64,000 bases of DNA, taken from NCBI GenBank assembly GCA_960531495.1, contig OY482852.1, positions 32,650,617 to 32,714,616 of the forward strand, given 5' to 3'. Position 1 is the first letter of the stretch, and each line of letters opens with the position of its first letter. This DNA comes from Zeus faber (taxonomy: Eukaryota > Chordata > Actinopteri > Zeiformes > Zeidae). Shown one piece after another: positions 23,700-33,939 of this stretch. The notes below the pieces were generated by a model. It saw only the letters and a program-made list of their open reading frames with translations, was not told the DNA's origin and did no database searches. A program made the position numbers and the translations under genes.

Positions 23700-24405
23700 C
23701 GCGTTTACACTTCTGCTGGTACTCCTTCACGTTGGGGTACAGCACTTTCTATCAGTCGTTGATATCCCGGGGAAATTGATCTTTCATACCCAGCGTGGTT
23801 CCTTTCAGCTCTCATCCCATTTGCTTTTAACCAGCTCCTTGTGCTTGAAATGTTCAAACTTGGCAATGATGAAGCGGGGACGGTTCCCCACGGACTGTCC
23901 CAGTCGGCGAACCCGGTGGAAGGTGATCTGCTTCAGGGTGTCCATGGGGAGTTTCAGGGCGGCGTGGAGGAAGTCTTTCACCATGTTTCCTGGGAACTTG
24001 GTGTTGTTATCTGGGATCCCAAAAAGATGAGGTTGTCCCGCATACCTCTGGAATGTATATCCAGGATAGTCTCTTTATTTTATTTTATTTTTTTAGAACC
24101 TCCATTGTGAGACGCTTCGCAGAGGTTTTTAGATCCATGTTGTCTTTTTGCATCTCATCGACCATGCGGTGCAGGAAATAAAGGCTGGCTTTGATCTTGG
24201 AAATGTCTCAGAGAAGCGGACCAAGTATGTGCAGCTTCTTGTAAATCTCATGCAAGACACTAACTTCTACAGCGCTCGGGATAAGATCATCTGTGTGTGT
24301 TGCTGAGTCTGTCTTCTTTCTTTTAGCTGGATTGTTATGGTCCTGGTTGTCTTCCATCATGTACTCGTTATAATAAAAATCAATATAATCCTCAAGGTCC
24401 TCCAC
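23700..24405 (-). pseudogene. L1 ORF1 protein remnant, copy C
   Basis: ORF1 starts at 24405 with an acidic N-terminus (MEDLEDYIDFYYNEY) and a basic cluster (AKRKKT). Next comes a heptad-rich stretch (ISKIKASLYFLHRMVDEMQ) suggesting a coiled coil. An RRM-like RNA-binding part follows with MRDNLIFLG, VKDFLHAALKLPMDTL and RRLGQSVGNRPRFIIAKF. This order is that of L1 ORF1p, an RNA-binding trimer. A TGA at the complement of 24208-24210 follows HILGPLL and matches decay of a CGA arginine codon; frameshifts come later. About 520 bp without a clear gene separate it from ORF2. Confidence 0.8.
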
Positions 24406-24499
24406 TTTAGTTTCGTGCAGTGTTCGTTTTTTAGTCTGCGCAGCAGGGCGCCGCCATGTTCAATCTGTACTCACTTCTGTCTTCTTGTGAGATCACAGC

Positions 24500-24607
24500 A
24501 TGCTCCCATTTCCTTACCTGCTCCTGTCTCATCACCCGCTCCCGTCTTCTCACCCGCTCCCATCTCTTCACCTGCTCCCATCTCCTCACCCACTTCAGTC
24601 TCCTCAC
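24500..24607. repeat. 18-bp minisatellite, six units
   Basis: Six 18-bp units of the type CCGCTCCCATCTCTTCAC. It lies between the diverging L1 copies C and D, just upstream of ORF1 of copy C. Confidence 0.85.
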
Positions 24608-24694
24608 AGAAGCCACTTGCCTCCACCATGCCTCCGCACATGAATACCGCTCTCATTTTGGTTTTCCTCAAACCCAATAATGACCAATACAATG

Positions 24695-25556
24695 CTTGTA
24701 CTCTGGAGCAGTAGAGAGTATCCTGACAGGCAACATCACTGCCTTGTTTGGGAACTGTACTGCTCAGGAGAGGCGTGCCCTGCGGAGGGTGGTGCTTTCA
24801 GCTGAACGGACCTCTGGAAGTACCCTTCCCTCCCTGCAGGACTTATATACCAGAAGGTGTAGTAACAGGGCCTGAAGGATCATGAAGGATCCTTACCACC
24901 CCAACAACAAACTGTTCCAGCTGCTATGGTCGGGCAAGCGCCTCCGCAGTCACGCAGCGAGGACAGAGAGACTGAAACCGAGTTTCTTCCCGCAAGCCAT
25001 AAGGACTGTCCATGCTGAACTCACCAGCCAAAAGCACTGACACACTCACATAGGCCCCACTACCGTATGTACTGTATGTAGCATACTGTACTGCATACTG
25101 TATCACTGTTCTCGGTTACTGCATACTGCGCTGTATTGCTGTTCTGTTCGGTGTTACTCTATTGCTCTGTTGTACTGTTGTATACTGTACTGTATATCTC
25201 CGCACACACTCTATTCACATGCCACTTTACTGCAAATATCTGTATATTCCAATAGTCTATCACATATACATAACTTTATTCCCTTTACTTCCATTTTGTA
25301 CCCACACTCTGTATTACCTTTCTGAGTCTTATTTGACTTTACTTTATTTTATATTATTAGATTCACTAACTGCATTACATTTTAGGAATCAGTTTGTTTC
25401 AGTTAGTTAGCTAGGGTGAAATTAGGTTAGCTATTGTGTTCGGTTTTGAACTTATTGTGCATAATCTCTGGGTGCGTTGCAAAGACATTTCACTGCATAT
25501 ATGTATGAATGTATGCATATGTATGTGACAAATAAACCTCTTAAATCTTGAATTTT
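24695..25556 (+). mobile_element. Rex1-like LINE, 3' fragment
   Basis: Matches the C-terminal coding region and 3' UTR of the element at 26470-30001, starting at TACTCTGGAGCAG and ending with AATAAACCTCTTAAATCTTG. It is about 10% diverged, with stops in the coding part. A 5'-truncated insertion, as usual for LINEs. Confidence 0.87.
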
Positions 25557-26469
25557 GAACTTCACACCATTTCACTCTACAACGCGGCACAAGACAAGGA
25601 TGTCCACTCTCCCCTTTAATATTTGCCATCTTTATTGAACCCCTTGCGGCGGCCATTCATCAAAACAGCTATATCTTTGTCATACAAACAGGAAACTCTG
25701 TTCACAAAATCAGTTTGTATCCAGACGATATCTTGTTGTATTTACGGAACCCAATATCGTTCCTACCGGAAGTGTTCAATATTATATATTAAGTTTTCAG
25801 CTATCTCAGACTATTAAATGAACTGGACTAAAACCACGGTCTTACCCCTCAGTGGGGAAGACTGGAATGCTGTAACCCAGAAACTTCCCTTACCATCACA
25901 ACGGGAAACATTAGATACCATGGTATTGCTATCTCCACCAATCTGTCAGTTTTGTTTACACTCATCTTTACTTCATTGCTCAAATCCATTGAAGAAGCCC
26001 TCACTGGATGGAACAACCTACCCATCTCACTAATTGGTAGGATAGCAGCAGTGAAAATAACTACCAAAAATAAACAATATATTTGCAATGACCCCAGTCC
26101 AACCAACAGTAAATTGGTTTAATACTCTAGACCAGGGGTGCCCAATACGTCGATCACGATCGACCGGTAGATCGCGAAGGTAGTGCGGGTAGATCGCACG
26201 CCATTCAAAAACTAAAAAACAAATAAATAAAAAATCTGCAAGGAAAAGACAAAACCGTGGTCAACATGATCAGTTCAGTAGTGCAACTTCTTTCCTCAAA
26301 GCTGCAGCGCCATGATTTGGGGAACTTTCAAAACCTTGCATCAAAGCTGGAGACCCAAGGGAAGGCAGGGAGGGGAGGGGTGCGAGAAGCACCCTGAGGA
26401 GCGCTACACAGAGCAGATTGAAAACTGTCCGTCAGTCTTTGACAAATGGTTTCAAGGTGCTTTACTCTA

Positions 26470-29400
26470 GGCGATAGTGGCGCCGCCCCTAGCGGTCGCC
26501 TGCGCCGGCGCTCCGGTTTCTTTCTTACTCTTTAGTATTCTTTTCCTTTTTTTATCACAATGTTCGCCAGAAAAACATCAACAATTAACTCATACGGCCG
26601 CGATGCACTCATGGATATAAAAATTTCCCTAAACGAACAACTTTGGGACTTTTTATCCGTGGGAGCAGAGTGGCCGGCGGAAATCCTACGCGGGAACACT
26701 CGCAACAACAACAAAAATGGAGTCGCTGTTCCACGAGCCGGCCCACGGAGGAAGCACCGAGGTAAACGAGGCGGCATTCGGGTCAGAATGAGGACGCAAC
26801 CTTACCGTCCACCTCTGCCAAGCATCCTTCTTGCGAACGTCCAGTCCCTGGAGAACAAGATGGATGAACTTCGAGCGAGGATTCAATTCCAGCGTGACAC
26901 GAGGAACTGTTGCGTCCTCTGCCTGACGGAAACATGGCTGAACCCACTGGTGCCGGATGAAGCCATACGTCCAGCCGAGGCCTTCTCCGTGTTCCGCGGC
27001 GACAGAACGGGAGAGTCGGGGAAATCCAAAGGTGGAGGCGTCTGCCTAATGGTAAACAACCGCTGGTGTAACGCCAACAACACCAAATTCCTCTCCCACT
27101 CCTGCTCGCCGAACCTGGAACAGCTGACCATACTATGCCGTCCATTTTATCTCCCCCGGGAATTCAGCACGGTCATCATTACAGCCGTTTATATCCCACC
27201 GCAAGCGGACACCGACGCAGCTCTGTCGGTTCTGCACGATGTGTTGTGCGGATTCCAGAACAGACATCCCGACGCGGCTGTGGTGGTGACTGGGGACTTT
27301 AACAGGGCCAACCTGAAAAAAGTTCTGCCGAATTTCCACCAACACATGACGTGTGCCACCAGGGGAGACAGAACTCTGGACCATTGTTACACTCCTTACA
27401 AGAACGGATACAAGCCCGTCTCGCTCCCTGCTTTCGGGAAATCAGATCACGCTGCGATCTCGCTGCTTCCTGTTTACAGGCCTCTGATCGCGCGGGATCT
27501 GGTGATGACGAGGGAAGTGAAGCGGTGGACGGACCAATCAGAGGCTGCGCTTCAGGACGCTCTGACTGACGTAGACTGGGACGTGTTCCGAGCGAGCTCA
27601 AGTGACGTCAGCGAGTTTACGGAGGTTGTAGTGAGTTTCGTGGCTACGCTCGCGGATGAAATCGTTCCCACGGTGAAAGTTCGGATATTTCCAAACCAGA
27701 AACCATGGGTTGATAAATCCATCCGCTGCGCTCTGAATGCGCGCACGGCCGCTTACAACGACGGACTTGTATCTGGCAACATGGACAACTACAAAGCGGC
27801 GTCGTACAATCTGCGGAGGGCGGTGAGGGACGCTAAACGGACGTACAGAGACACCGTGGAGCTGCAGATGGAGCGGGGGGACACAAGACGCTTGTGGGAG
27901 GGGCTGCGAACAATAACAAACTACAAGAGCAGCTCCTCCCCAGCCACGAGTGTGGACGCCTCCCTGGCCAACCAACTGAACTCCTTTTATGCGCGGTTCG
28001 AGTCTGGCAGCAGCACCGCTAGCTCGCCGGCTAATTGGAGCTACACCGCTGGGGACGAGCGCGCACTCTCAGTGTCCGTGCACGAGGTCAGGAGGGCTTT
28101 GATGCGGGTGAACACCAGGAAAGCTGCGGGTCCAGACGGCATATCTGGGCGAGTACTGAAGACCTGTGCTAACCAGCTAGCCCCGGTGTTCACCACAATA
28201 TTCAACATCTCCCTGGCTGAATCAGTGGTCCCATCCTGCTTCAAGAGGTCCACCGTCGTTCCTGTCCCGAAGATCGCCTCTCCAACCTGCCTGAATGACT
28301 ACCGTCCGGTGGCCCTCACCTCGGTGGTCATGAAGTGTTTCGAGAGGCTGATTAAGGATTACATCTGCGCCTCCCTCCCCCGCACCTTGGACCCGTTGCA
28401 GTTCGCGTACCGGCAGAACAGATCCACGGATGACGCGGTCTCTCAGGTACTGCACACCACGCTCACGCACCTGGATGGCCAGAAGGGGGCCTATGTGAGA
28501 ATGCTGTTCATTGATTATAGTTCAGCTTTCAACACCATAGTCCCCACCAGACTGGCTGTCAAGTTGTTGGAGCTAGGATTGAATGCTCCGCTGTGCACCT
28601 GGATCCTGGACTTCCTCACAGGCCGCCCCCAGGTGGTCAAGGTGGGGAAGTACATGTCAAGCTCCCTCACCCTGAACACAGGATCCCCCCAGGGCTGCGT
28701 CCTCAGCCCCCTACTGTACTCCCTGTACACACATGACTGTGTGGCCAGGTCCAGCTCCAACACCATCATCAAGTTTGCTGACGACACCGTGGTCGTGGGC
28801 CTGATCACCGACTGCGATGAGAAGGCCTACCGCGAGGAGGTGGCTGACCTGTCACTCTGGTGCCAGGACAACAGCCTCCACCTGAACGTCAGCAAAACCA
28901 AGGAGCTGATTGTGGACTTTAGGCGTGGATCACAATCGAGGACGCACGCGCCGTTGTGGATTAATGGGACTTCTGTCGATAGGGTGAGCAGCTTCAGATA
29001 TCTGGGAGTCCACATCACAGAGGACTTAACATGGACTGTTCACACAGACACTCTGGTGAGAAAGGCGAGGCAGCGTCTCTACCACCTCAGGCAGCTGAGG
29101 AAATTCCGGGTCTCGGTGAGGATCCTCAAGTCCTTCTACTCTGGAGCAGTGGAGAGCATCCTGACAGGCAACATCACTGCCTGGTTTGGGAACTGTACTG
29201 CCCAGGACAGGCGGGCCCTGCAGAGGGTGGTGCGTTCAGCTGAACGTACCACTGGAACTACCCTCCCCCCCTTGCAGGAGTTATACACCAGGAGGTGTAG
29301 TAGCAGAGCCCGTAGGATCATGAAGGATCCTCATCACCCCAACAACGGACTGTTTCAGCTGCTGCGGTCAGGCAAGCGCCTCCGCAGTCACGCAGCGAGA

Positions 29401-30001
29401 ACAGAGAGACTGAGACGGAGTTTCTTCCCTCAAGCCATCAGAACTGTCAACGCTGACCTCACCAGGGGTCCTAACTGAGCCATGCACTAGGCTCCACTAC
29501 CTACTGTACTGTATGTAGCATACTGTACCGCATACTGTATCACTGTTCAGGGTTGTTCGTGATGCCGTATTGCTGCGCCGTACTGTTGTATACTGTGCTG
29601 TATTATCCCAAACACTACCTCACACTATTCACATTCACATGCCACTTTAATTCACATGCCACTTTAAATGCACATATCTGTATATACATAGCCATATTCC
29701 TTCAACCTATTCCATTTTATTTCAATTTATTTTTTATTGTATTTTATTCTATATATTTTTTATCTTATTCTATAAGTATTCCACTTACTGTATTACGTTT
29801 TAGGAGTCAGTTAGTCGGTCTATTAGAAAGGAATTTTCTACTTTTTATTTTATTTTATTTTTGTACTTTTTCCTAGGACTTCTTGTGTGCTATCACCGGG
29901 TGCGTTGCATTACATTTCACTGCATATATGTATGGAAGTATGTATATGTATGTGACAAATAAAAATCTTGAATCTTGAATCTTGAATCTTGAATCTTGAA
30001 T
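26470..30001 (+). mobile_element. Rex1-like LINE, full length and apparently intact
   Basis: A 3.5-kb element inside the hAT, starting GGCGATAGTGGCGCCGCCCC and ending with a polyadenylation-like AATAAA followed by TTGAATC repeats. It has one long open frame. The element at 37416-40955 is nearly identical. GC content of the coding part is clearly higher than that of the surrounding DNA. Confidence 0.9.
26560..29478 (+). CDS. Rex1-like LINE protein: AP endonuclease plus reverse transcriptase (972 aa, intact)
   Basis: The protein would nick genomic DNA and copy the element's RNA onto it. After about 85 basic residues the endonuclease runs from SILLANVQSLENKM, with LCLTETWL (catalytic Glu), VYIPPQAD, GDFNRANLKK and GKSDHAAISLLP (SDH motif near residue 300). 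A linker of about 200 residues follows. The RT has VRRALMRVNTRKAAGPDG, motif A LFIDYSSAFN (Asp at residue 652), GSPQGCVLSPLLYSLYT and the catalytic FADD at 739-742. The C-terminus carries CSSRARRIMKDPHHPNNGLF and ends ADLTRGPN. No stop or frameshift is visible and all catalytic boxes are present. The ATG at 26560 lies about 90 bp after the element start. This is selfish DNA, not a host gene. Confidence 0.93.
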   Translation: MFARKTSTINSYGRDALMDIKISLNEQLWDFLSVGAEWPAEILRGNTRNNNKNGVAVPRAGPRRKHRGKRGGIRVRMRTQPYRPPLPSILLANVQSLENKMDELRARIQFQRDTRNCCVLCLTETWLNPLVPDEAIRPAEAFSVFRGDRTGESGKSKGGGVCLMVNNRWCNANNTKFLSHSCSPNLEQLTILCRPFYLPREFSTVIITAVYIPPQADTDAALSVLHDVLCGFQNRHPDAAVVVTGDFNRANLKKVLPNFHQHMTCATRGDRTLDHCYTPYKNGYKPVSLPAFGKSDHAAISLLPVYRPLIARDLVMTREVKRWTDQSEAALQDALTDVDWDVFRASSSDVSEFTEVVVSFVATLADEIVPTVKVRIFPNQKPWVDKSIRCALNARTAAYNDGLVSGNMDNYKAASYNLRRAVRDAKRTYRDTVELQMERGDTRRLWEGLRTITNYKSSSSPATSVDASLANQLNSFYARFESGSSTASSPANWSYTAGDERALSVSVHEVRRALMRVNTRKAAGPDGISGRVLKTCANQLAPVFTTIFNISLAESVVPSCFKRSTVVPVPKIASPTCLNDYRPVALTSVVMKCFERLIKDYICASLPRTLDPLQFAYRQNRSTDDAVSQVLHTTLTHLDGQKGAYVRMLFIDYSSAFNTIVPTRLAVKLLELGLNAPLCTWILDFLTGRPQVVKVGKYMSSSLTLNTGSPQGCVLSPLLYSLYTHDCVARSSSNTIIKFADDTVVVGLITDCDEKAYREEVADLSLWCQDNSLHLNVSKTKELIVDFRRGSQSRTHAPLWINGTSVDRVSSFRYLGVHITEDLTWTVHTDTLVRKARQRLYHLRQLRKFRVSVRILKSFYSGAVESILTGNITAWFGNCTAQDRRALQRVVRSAERTTGTTLPPLQELYTRRCSSRARRIMKDPHHPNNGLFQLLRSGKRLRSHAARTERLRRSFFPQAIRTVNADLTRGPN

Positions 30002-30009
30002 CAAGCCAA

Positions 30010-30414
30010 TTGCTACATTTATGTGCTTCCCATTTAGGGAAGATATTGAGGTTGAATCACTCGCATCAAAAATTGCAACACTGTTTCACCTGAACTCGTC
30101 TGCAGTGGAGGATGAGATGTTGACACTACAGGCTGACATTCAGCTCAAGTCCAGGGCTCATGGACCGTTTTGGAACTTACTCACAGAGGAAAATTACCCA
30201 AACATGAGGAAATGTGCTACCTCCTTGACTGCATAATTCGGCTCTCCTTATTTATGTGAGTCAGCCTTTTCCCACATGAAGATTATTGAGTCGAAATAGC
30301 GCTCCACCATGACGGATGATCATTTGGTAGCCTGCTTGAGGCTGGCTATCAGCAGCTACTGTCCGGGCTATGCAACCCTGGCCAGCTCCATTCAGTGCAA
30401 GTCATCAGAGTAAG
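30010..30414 (+). pseudogene. hAT transposase C-terminal remnant
   Basis: Open piece 30021-30236 with DIEVESLASKIATLF and NYPNMRKCATSLTA, then in the same frame SPYLCESAFSHMKIIESK and MTDDHLVACLRLAISSY. This is the dimerisation region of ZBED-like hAT transposases. Stops at 30234-30236 and near 30297 break it. The N-terminal zinc finger and the catalytic part are not recognisable. Confidence 0.82.
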
Positions 30415-31036
30415 GTAGTGACCACTAATGTATTTAATGCTATTGTGCCGTAAGGGTTCATGCAGGGATGCAAGGTATGCCAACATATATTGTATATATG
30501 AAGTATACTCAATATATACATATAAATAAATATACTTAGCATTTTTTAATGAAAGTAGATCATTTTGACCTGGTCATTTTAAAAGTAGCTCGCAAGCCGA
30601 AAAAGAGTGGGCACCCCTGCTCTAGACTTAATAATTTTCTTCAAACAAATTCACCCCAATCTAGCACAACCCTGATTTTCTGGTTAAAAACAGACCAATA
30701 ATCTTCAGGTTTTGGAAAAGACAGGTAATTACTCATTTGGAACCCATTTTTGAAAACAATTTGTATATATCCTTCCCAACCATTACCCAAAGGTTTAATG
30801 TCGGCGGCCACAGCTTCCTTCAATTCCTTCAACTACAGCATTCTCTCAAAGTTAAAATGAAATTGATGAACAACATTCTACAAACCCCTCCGATGATTGA
30901 ACATCTTACTCATAGATAATTAAAAAAATCAATTTTCCAGAATATACAAACTTTTATTAAAAACAGATTACTCTTTATCTCTACCTACCCCGTAATGGTG
31001 AAGACAACTTGTTGTTTTCACCGATGTAAACCTGTG

Positions 31037-31083
31037 GACCCTGAGAAGAACAATCTTTAATCGTCACACAGCACACCACACTA
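31037..31083 (-). mobile_element. SINE 3'-end fragment (second SINE family)
   Basis: The + strand text GTCACACAGCACACCACACT, preceded by AGAAGAACAATCTTTAAT, matches the 3' end of the SINEs at 43311 and 48446. Confidence 0.6.
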
Positions 31084-31119
31084 CAACAAGAGAGAGGCCC
31101 CCATACTTAATACTTTTTT

Positions 31120-31770
31120 GCTCTTGGTTTTTGTTGTTGCTGCTGAAGTGGATGTTGCTGCTGCTGTTGTTGTTTTGTGGCTGCTGCTGCTGTTGTTGTT
31201 GTTTCTGTTGTGATATTACAGTAAGATGATCATAAGAAAGGTATGTTTTCCGAGAGAAGGAGCAAAAAGGATCTCCCCGAGGTCCGACTGAAAACCTGAT
31301 CTGTAACTTAGGGATGCTAATTAAAGAACCGTGACTGGATTAAGATGAGATGGTGCACACAGTTGAAATTTCCGTTTCCGGTGAGGGCTACCACTTACGG
31401 TTCCGGTGTGCGTTACTTCGTTGAGATGAGATAGGACGTCTTTGCTTGTGCACTGTTGCTGCTACTTTTGCTGCTGCTGTTGCTGCTGGTTTTGTTGCTG
31501 CTATTGTCTGCTGCTGGTATTGGTAAACATCTCTAACCTTATACCTCAACCTAACCATCTCTAACCTGAGTGATTTTTCCGGTTCCGGTGAGAACTACCA
31601 CGTCCGGTTCTAGTGACGTCTTTGCGTGTGTTGCGTGCTCTTGTTGTTTTCTGTTGCTGCTGCTGTTTTTGCTACTGTGGTTGGAATCACTTTTATTGTT
31701 GTTTTTGTTGTCTTTGTTGTCGCTGTTGCTTTTGTTGTTGCTGTTATTTCAGGGGCATTCTTTTGTAATG
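31120..31770. repeat. Triplet-rich (GTT/GCT) tract with an internal duplication
   Basis: Long runs of TTG, CTG and TTTG units. A mixed-sequence block of about 100-130 bp starting at TTCCGGTGAG (near 31376) recurs in diverged form near 31578, both followed by GACGTCTTTGC and a new triplet-rich stretch. Frames here are low-complexity Leu/Val/Phe runs and are not genes. Confidence 0.7.
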
Positions 31771-31889
31771 ACCAGCTAACAACCACGTCTCCCTTTCTGT
31801 TTTGTATTTCTTTGTAAACACATTGTGTTGTCCTGGTATGAAATTTGCTTTATAAAGAAAGTGTGACTTAACCTGACTTGGTTGGTGAT

Positions 31890-32310
31890 AACCTACATGG
31901 ATGATAACATTACATGGGGGTGCAGAACTGGGGTGTTACCAGGAGGCGGGGGATCTTGCCCAAGATGTCAGTCACCTTAGTGCCTGGGAAACAGTATGTA
32001 GGTGCCGATCTTCTCCTGACCTGCCCCGCTATTGAATCACGATATGAGGGGTGGTGGGTGTGTGTGCTCATGGTGAGGGAGCAAATGAAGGAGGACGGTC
32101 AGAGGAAAGGGCAGATAAAGAGCCCTACGGAGCCGGGGTGGAGTTCAGCTTTGAGCGGCGAGGTGTAGGGTGAGAGGATTGCCCAGGCATGTGCTGTTGG
32201 GATGATGGAGATCTGCTGGACTCACATAGTATCATGGGAGGTGGAAGTGGGCACGGGTTCCCAGGCAGACGCAGAGACCCATCCAAATTGAGGACATTGT
32301 ATCGGGCACT
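31890..32310 (-). pseudogene. Possible LINE ORF1 remnant (SGNH/esterase type)
   Basis: Minus-strand pieces resemble the first ORF of CR1/L2-type LINEs: a proline-rich start (RYNVLNLDGSLRLPGNPCPL) followed by GTKVTDILGKIPRLL and, one frame over, NVIIHVG, the style of an SGNH hydrolase core. It lies inside or next to the 3' LTR of Gmr1 copy 1, which it seems to have truncated. The assignment rests on short motifs. Confidence 0.4.
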
Positions 32311-32315
32311 GCTGC

Positions 32316-32418
32316 GGGCGCTGAGTGGGCCAATTCGAGGCAGCTTGGTGGCTGCGGGAAAAGGGAACCGTGCTGTCGTCCGCAGGCGGTGCTTGACCAA
32401 GCCCCTTTGTCCCCTACA
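32316..32418 (-). repeat. Gmr1 copy 1 3' LTR, truncated
   Basis: Begins on the minus strand with TGTAGGGGACAAAGGGGC and continues GGTCAAGCACCGCCTGC, like the LTRs at 52401 and 48884. A G-rich CCGTGGGGGTA just before it is a plausible polypurine primer. The LTR text stops near 32316. Confidence 0.65.
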
Positions 32419-32557
32419 TACCCCCACGGCCCACCTAAGGCCAGGGAGGCATCCAGCCAACAGCCGACCCCCCCGAGCAGAAAAGAAAGTCAGCCACGAC
32501 CATCTGCGCCGCCGGCCTGTGGCCCAACCGGAAGTTAAAGGGCTGGAGAGCCAGGTA

Positions 32558-33732
32558 CTACCGGGTGATCCGGCTGTTTGTGTCCTTCATGCGGTAGAGC
32601 CACTGCAGCGGGGCGTGGTCCGAATGGAGGGTGAAGGCTCGTCCCAGGAGGTAGTAGCGGAGGGAACCGACTGCCCTTTTGATAGCTAGACACTCCTCCA
32701 CCGTGCTGTACCTCGACTCACGCTCTGATAGCTCGTGGCTGAGGTACAGCACCGGACGCTCGGTCCCCTCCACCTCCTGGGATAAGACTGCACCCAGCCC
32801 TCTGTTTGACGTGTTGGTCTGCAGACAGAAAGGGAGAGAGAAGTTAAGGTTAACAGCACTGGCTTCCCACAGAGAGCTGACTTTTCCCTCGCAAACGCCT
32901 GCTGGCACTTCTGACCACTGGGCCAGACCATGTAGCACCTTTCGTTAAGTCTGTCAAATTTGGGACAAACCTCCTATAGTAGCTAGCAAGCCCCAAGAAC
33001 TGCCTCACCTCCTTCTTGGTCTTGGCTCTTGGCGTATTTGCGACTGCAGCGGTTTTATCAAGCTGGGGTCAGACCAGGCCTTCACCCAAGTGGTACAAAA
33101 TATACACTTCTTTGGGTTGGCGGTGAGCCCAGCCCACCTCAGGGATTCCAGCACAGCGCCCACATGCTGCATATGTGGCACGGAAGTTTGCAAAAGTGGT
33201 ATAAGCCAAACAGCAAGGAGAACGCCGATCTTTCCTTGGATTCCTAAGACAAGGGAATCTGTCGGTAGCCCTTGGTTGAATCCAGTGTCATGAAAAAACA
33301 AGCAGTACCTAACCGGTCCTGTTAATTCATCGACCCAGGGCATCGGGTAGGCGTCGAACTTACGACACTGCGTTCACCCTTCGGTACTCCACGCAGAACC
33401 GGACTGACCTATCGGGCCTACCCACCAGCACGATGGGACTAGACCAGTCACTCGTTGACTCCTCTATTACACCCATATCCAGCATGGCCTCTAATTCCGC
33501 CTGCACGATCTTGCGTTTGTGTTCGGGCAGATGATACAGCCCAGAGCGCACCATTACCCCCCGGGGTCGTCTCCACATGGAGGTGTATGAGGGATGTGAG
33601 GCCTGGCAGGGAGGAGAAAACATCAGAGAAGTAACGCTGAAGTGCAGCTACGTCCGCCCTCTGGGACGGAGAAAGATGATCACTTAACAGGGCCGCGGTA
33701 CGATTGGCCGCTTTATCAACCTGTGGCCCCAA
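32558..33732 (-). pseudogene. Gmr1 copy 1 reverse transcriptase and RNase H
   Basis: RT fingers keep [16 protein letters not shown] and RFCVEYRRVNAV (33623-33360). A later piece (33343-33005) has QHVGAVLESLRWAGL and NPKKCIF, with the palm between them deleted. RNase H (32938-32558) reads QTNTSNRGLGAVLSQ, with Asn where the family has the first catalytic Asp. It also has YSTVEECLAIKRAV and FTLHSDHAPLQWL. Non-functional. Confidence 0.82.
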
Positions 33733-33939
33733 AGCCCCCTCCCTCCATTCAGAGGTTTAGGTGATAAATCTGTGTCGCCATTGCCTGTCAGACCATTGAC
33801 CTCATAATCGACCTCGCTAACCTGCCGTGTGAGTCGAGCCCCCCGGTTGGATAAGAGGCACTGACGTTCCTGAGCCCAGAGCAAATTCTCCCGTGATAAC
33901 GGCCGAATCAGCGCGTGTAACTTTTCTCTCAGGTCCATA

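Larger units (their letters stand above)
15842..24470 (-). mobile_element. L1/Tx1-group LINE, copy C (near full length, three insertions)
   Basis: This is the most complete L1 of the window. Going 5' to 3' on the minus strand: ORF1 from 24405, ORF2 from about 23176 with the endonuclease start (FVRWNVRGLG, QETHL), a Rex1 insertion (22910-19868), the rest of the endonuclease, and RT at about 18900-17880. A foreign LINE piece (17880-17045) and the C-terminal region to 16246 follow. A LTR-like insertion (16245-15908) and a last 66-bp L1 piece ending at 15842 complete it. The end of ORF2 and the 3' UTR are missing where the BEL fragment begins. Many stops and frameshifts are present. Confidence 0.88.
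26133..30619 (+). mobile_element. hAT-superfamily DNA transposon (ZBED-like), carrying a nested LINE
   Basis: Perfect 8-bp target duplication CTCTAGAC (26125-26132 and 30620-30627) and terminal inverted repeats CAGGGGTGCCC / GGGCACCCCTG define the element exactly. Without the nested LINE it is about 955 bp. The left part (26133-26469) is non-coding or heavily decayed transposase; the right part encodes a C-terminal hAT dimerisation segment. It is not autonomous now. Confidence 0.92.
24610..31020 (+). mobile_element. L1/Tx1-group LINE, copy D (interrupted by Rex1-like and hAT elements)
   Basis: Three L1 pieces on the + strand: 24630-24690 (MPPHMNTALILVFLKPNND), 25557-26132 (RT palm, in which the catalytic box reads YPDD, then thumb) and 30620-31020 (C-terminal region). 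The first gap holds a Rex1-like 3' end and also lacks L1 sequence. The second gap is exactly the hAT insertion, after which L1 resumes without loss. It stops at about 31018 within ORF2. Confidence 0.85.

Noticed and set aside
26686..29321. Minus-strand frames opposite the Rex1-like ORF
   Set aside because: Shadow frames produced by the GC-rich third positions of the real + strand gene; the same set recurs opposite the second copy.
31570..31817. Leu/Val-rich membrane-protein-like frames
   Set aside because: Produced by the TTG/CTG triplet tract in two frames at once.
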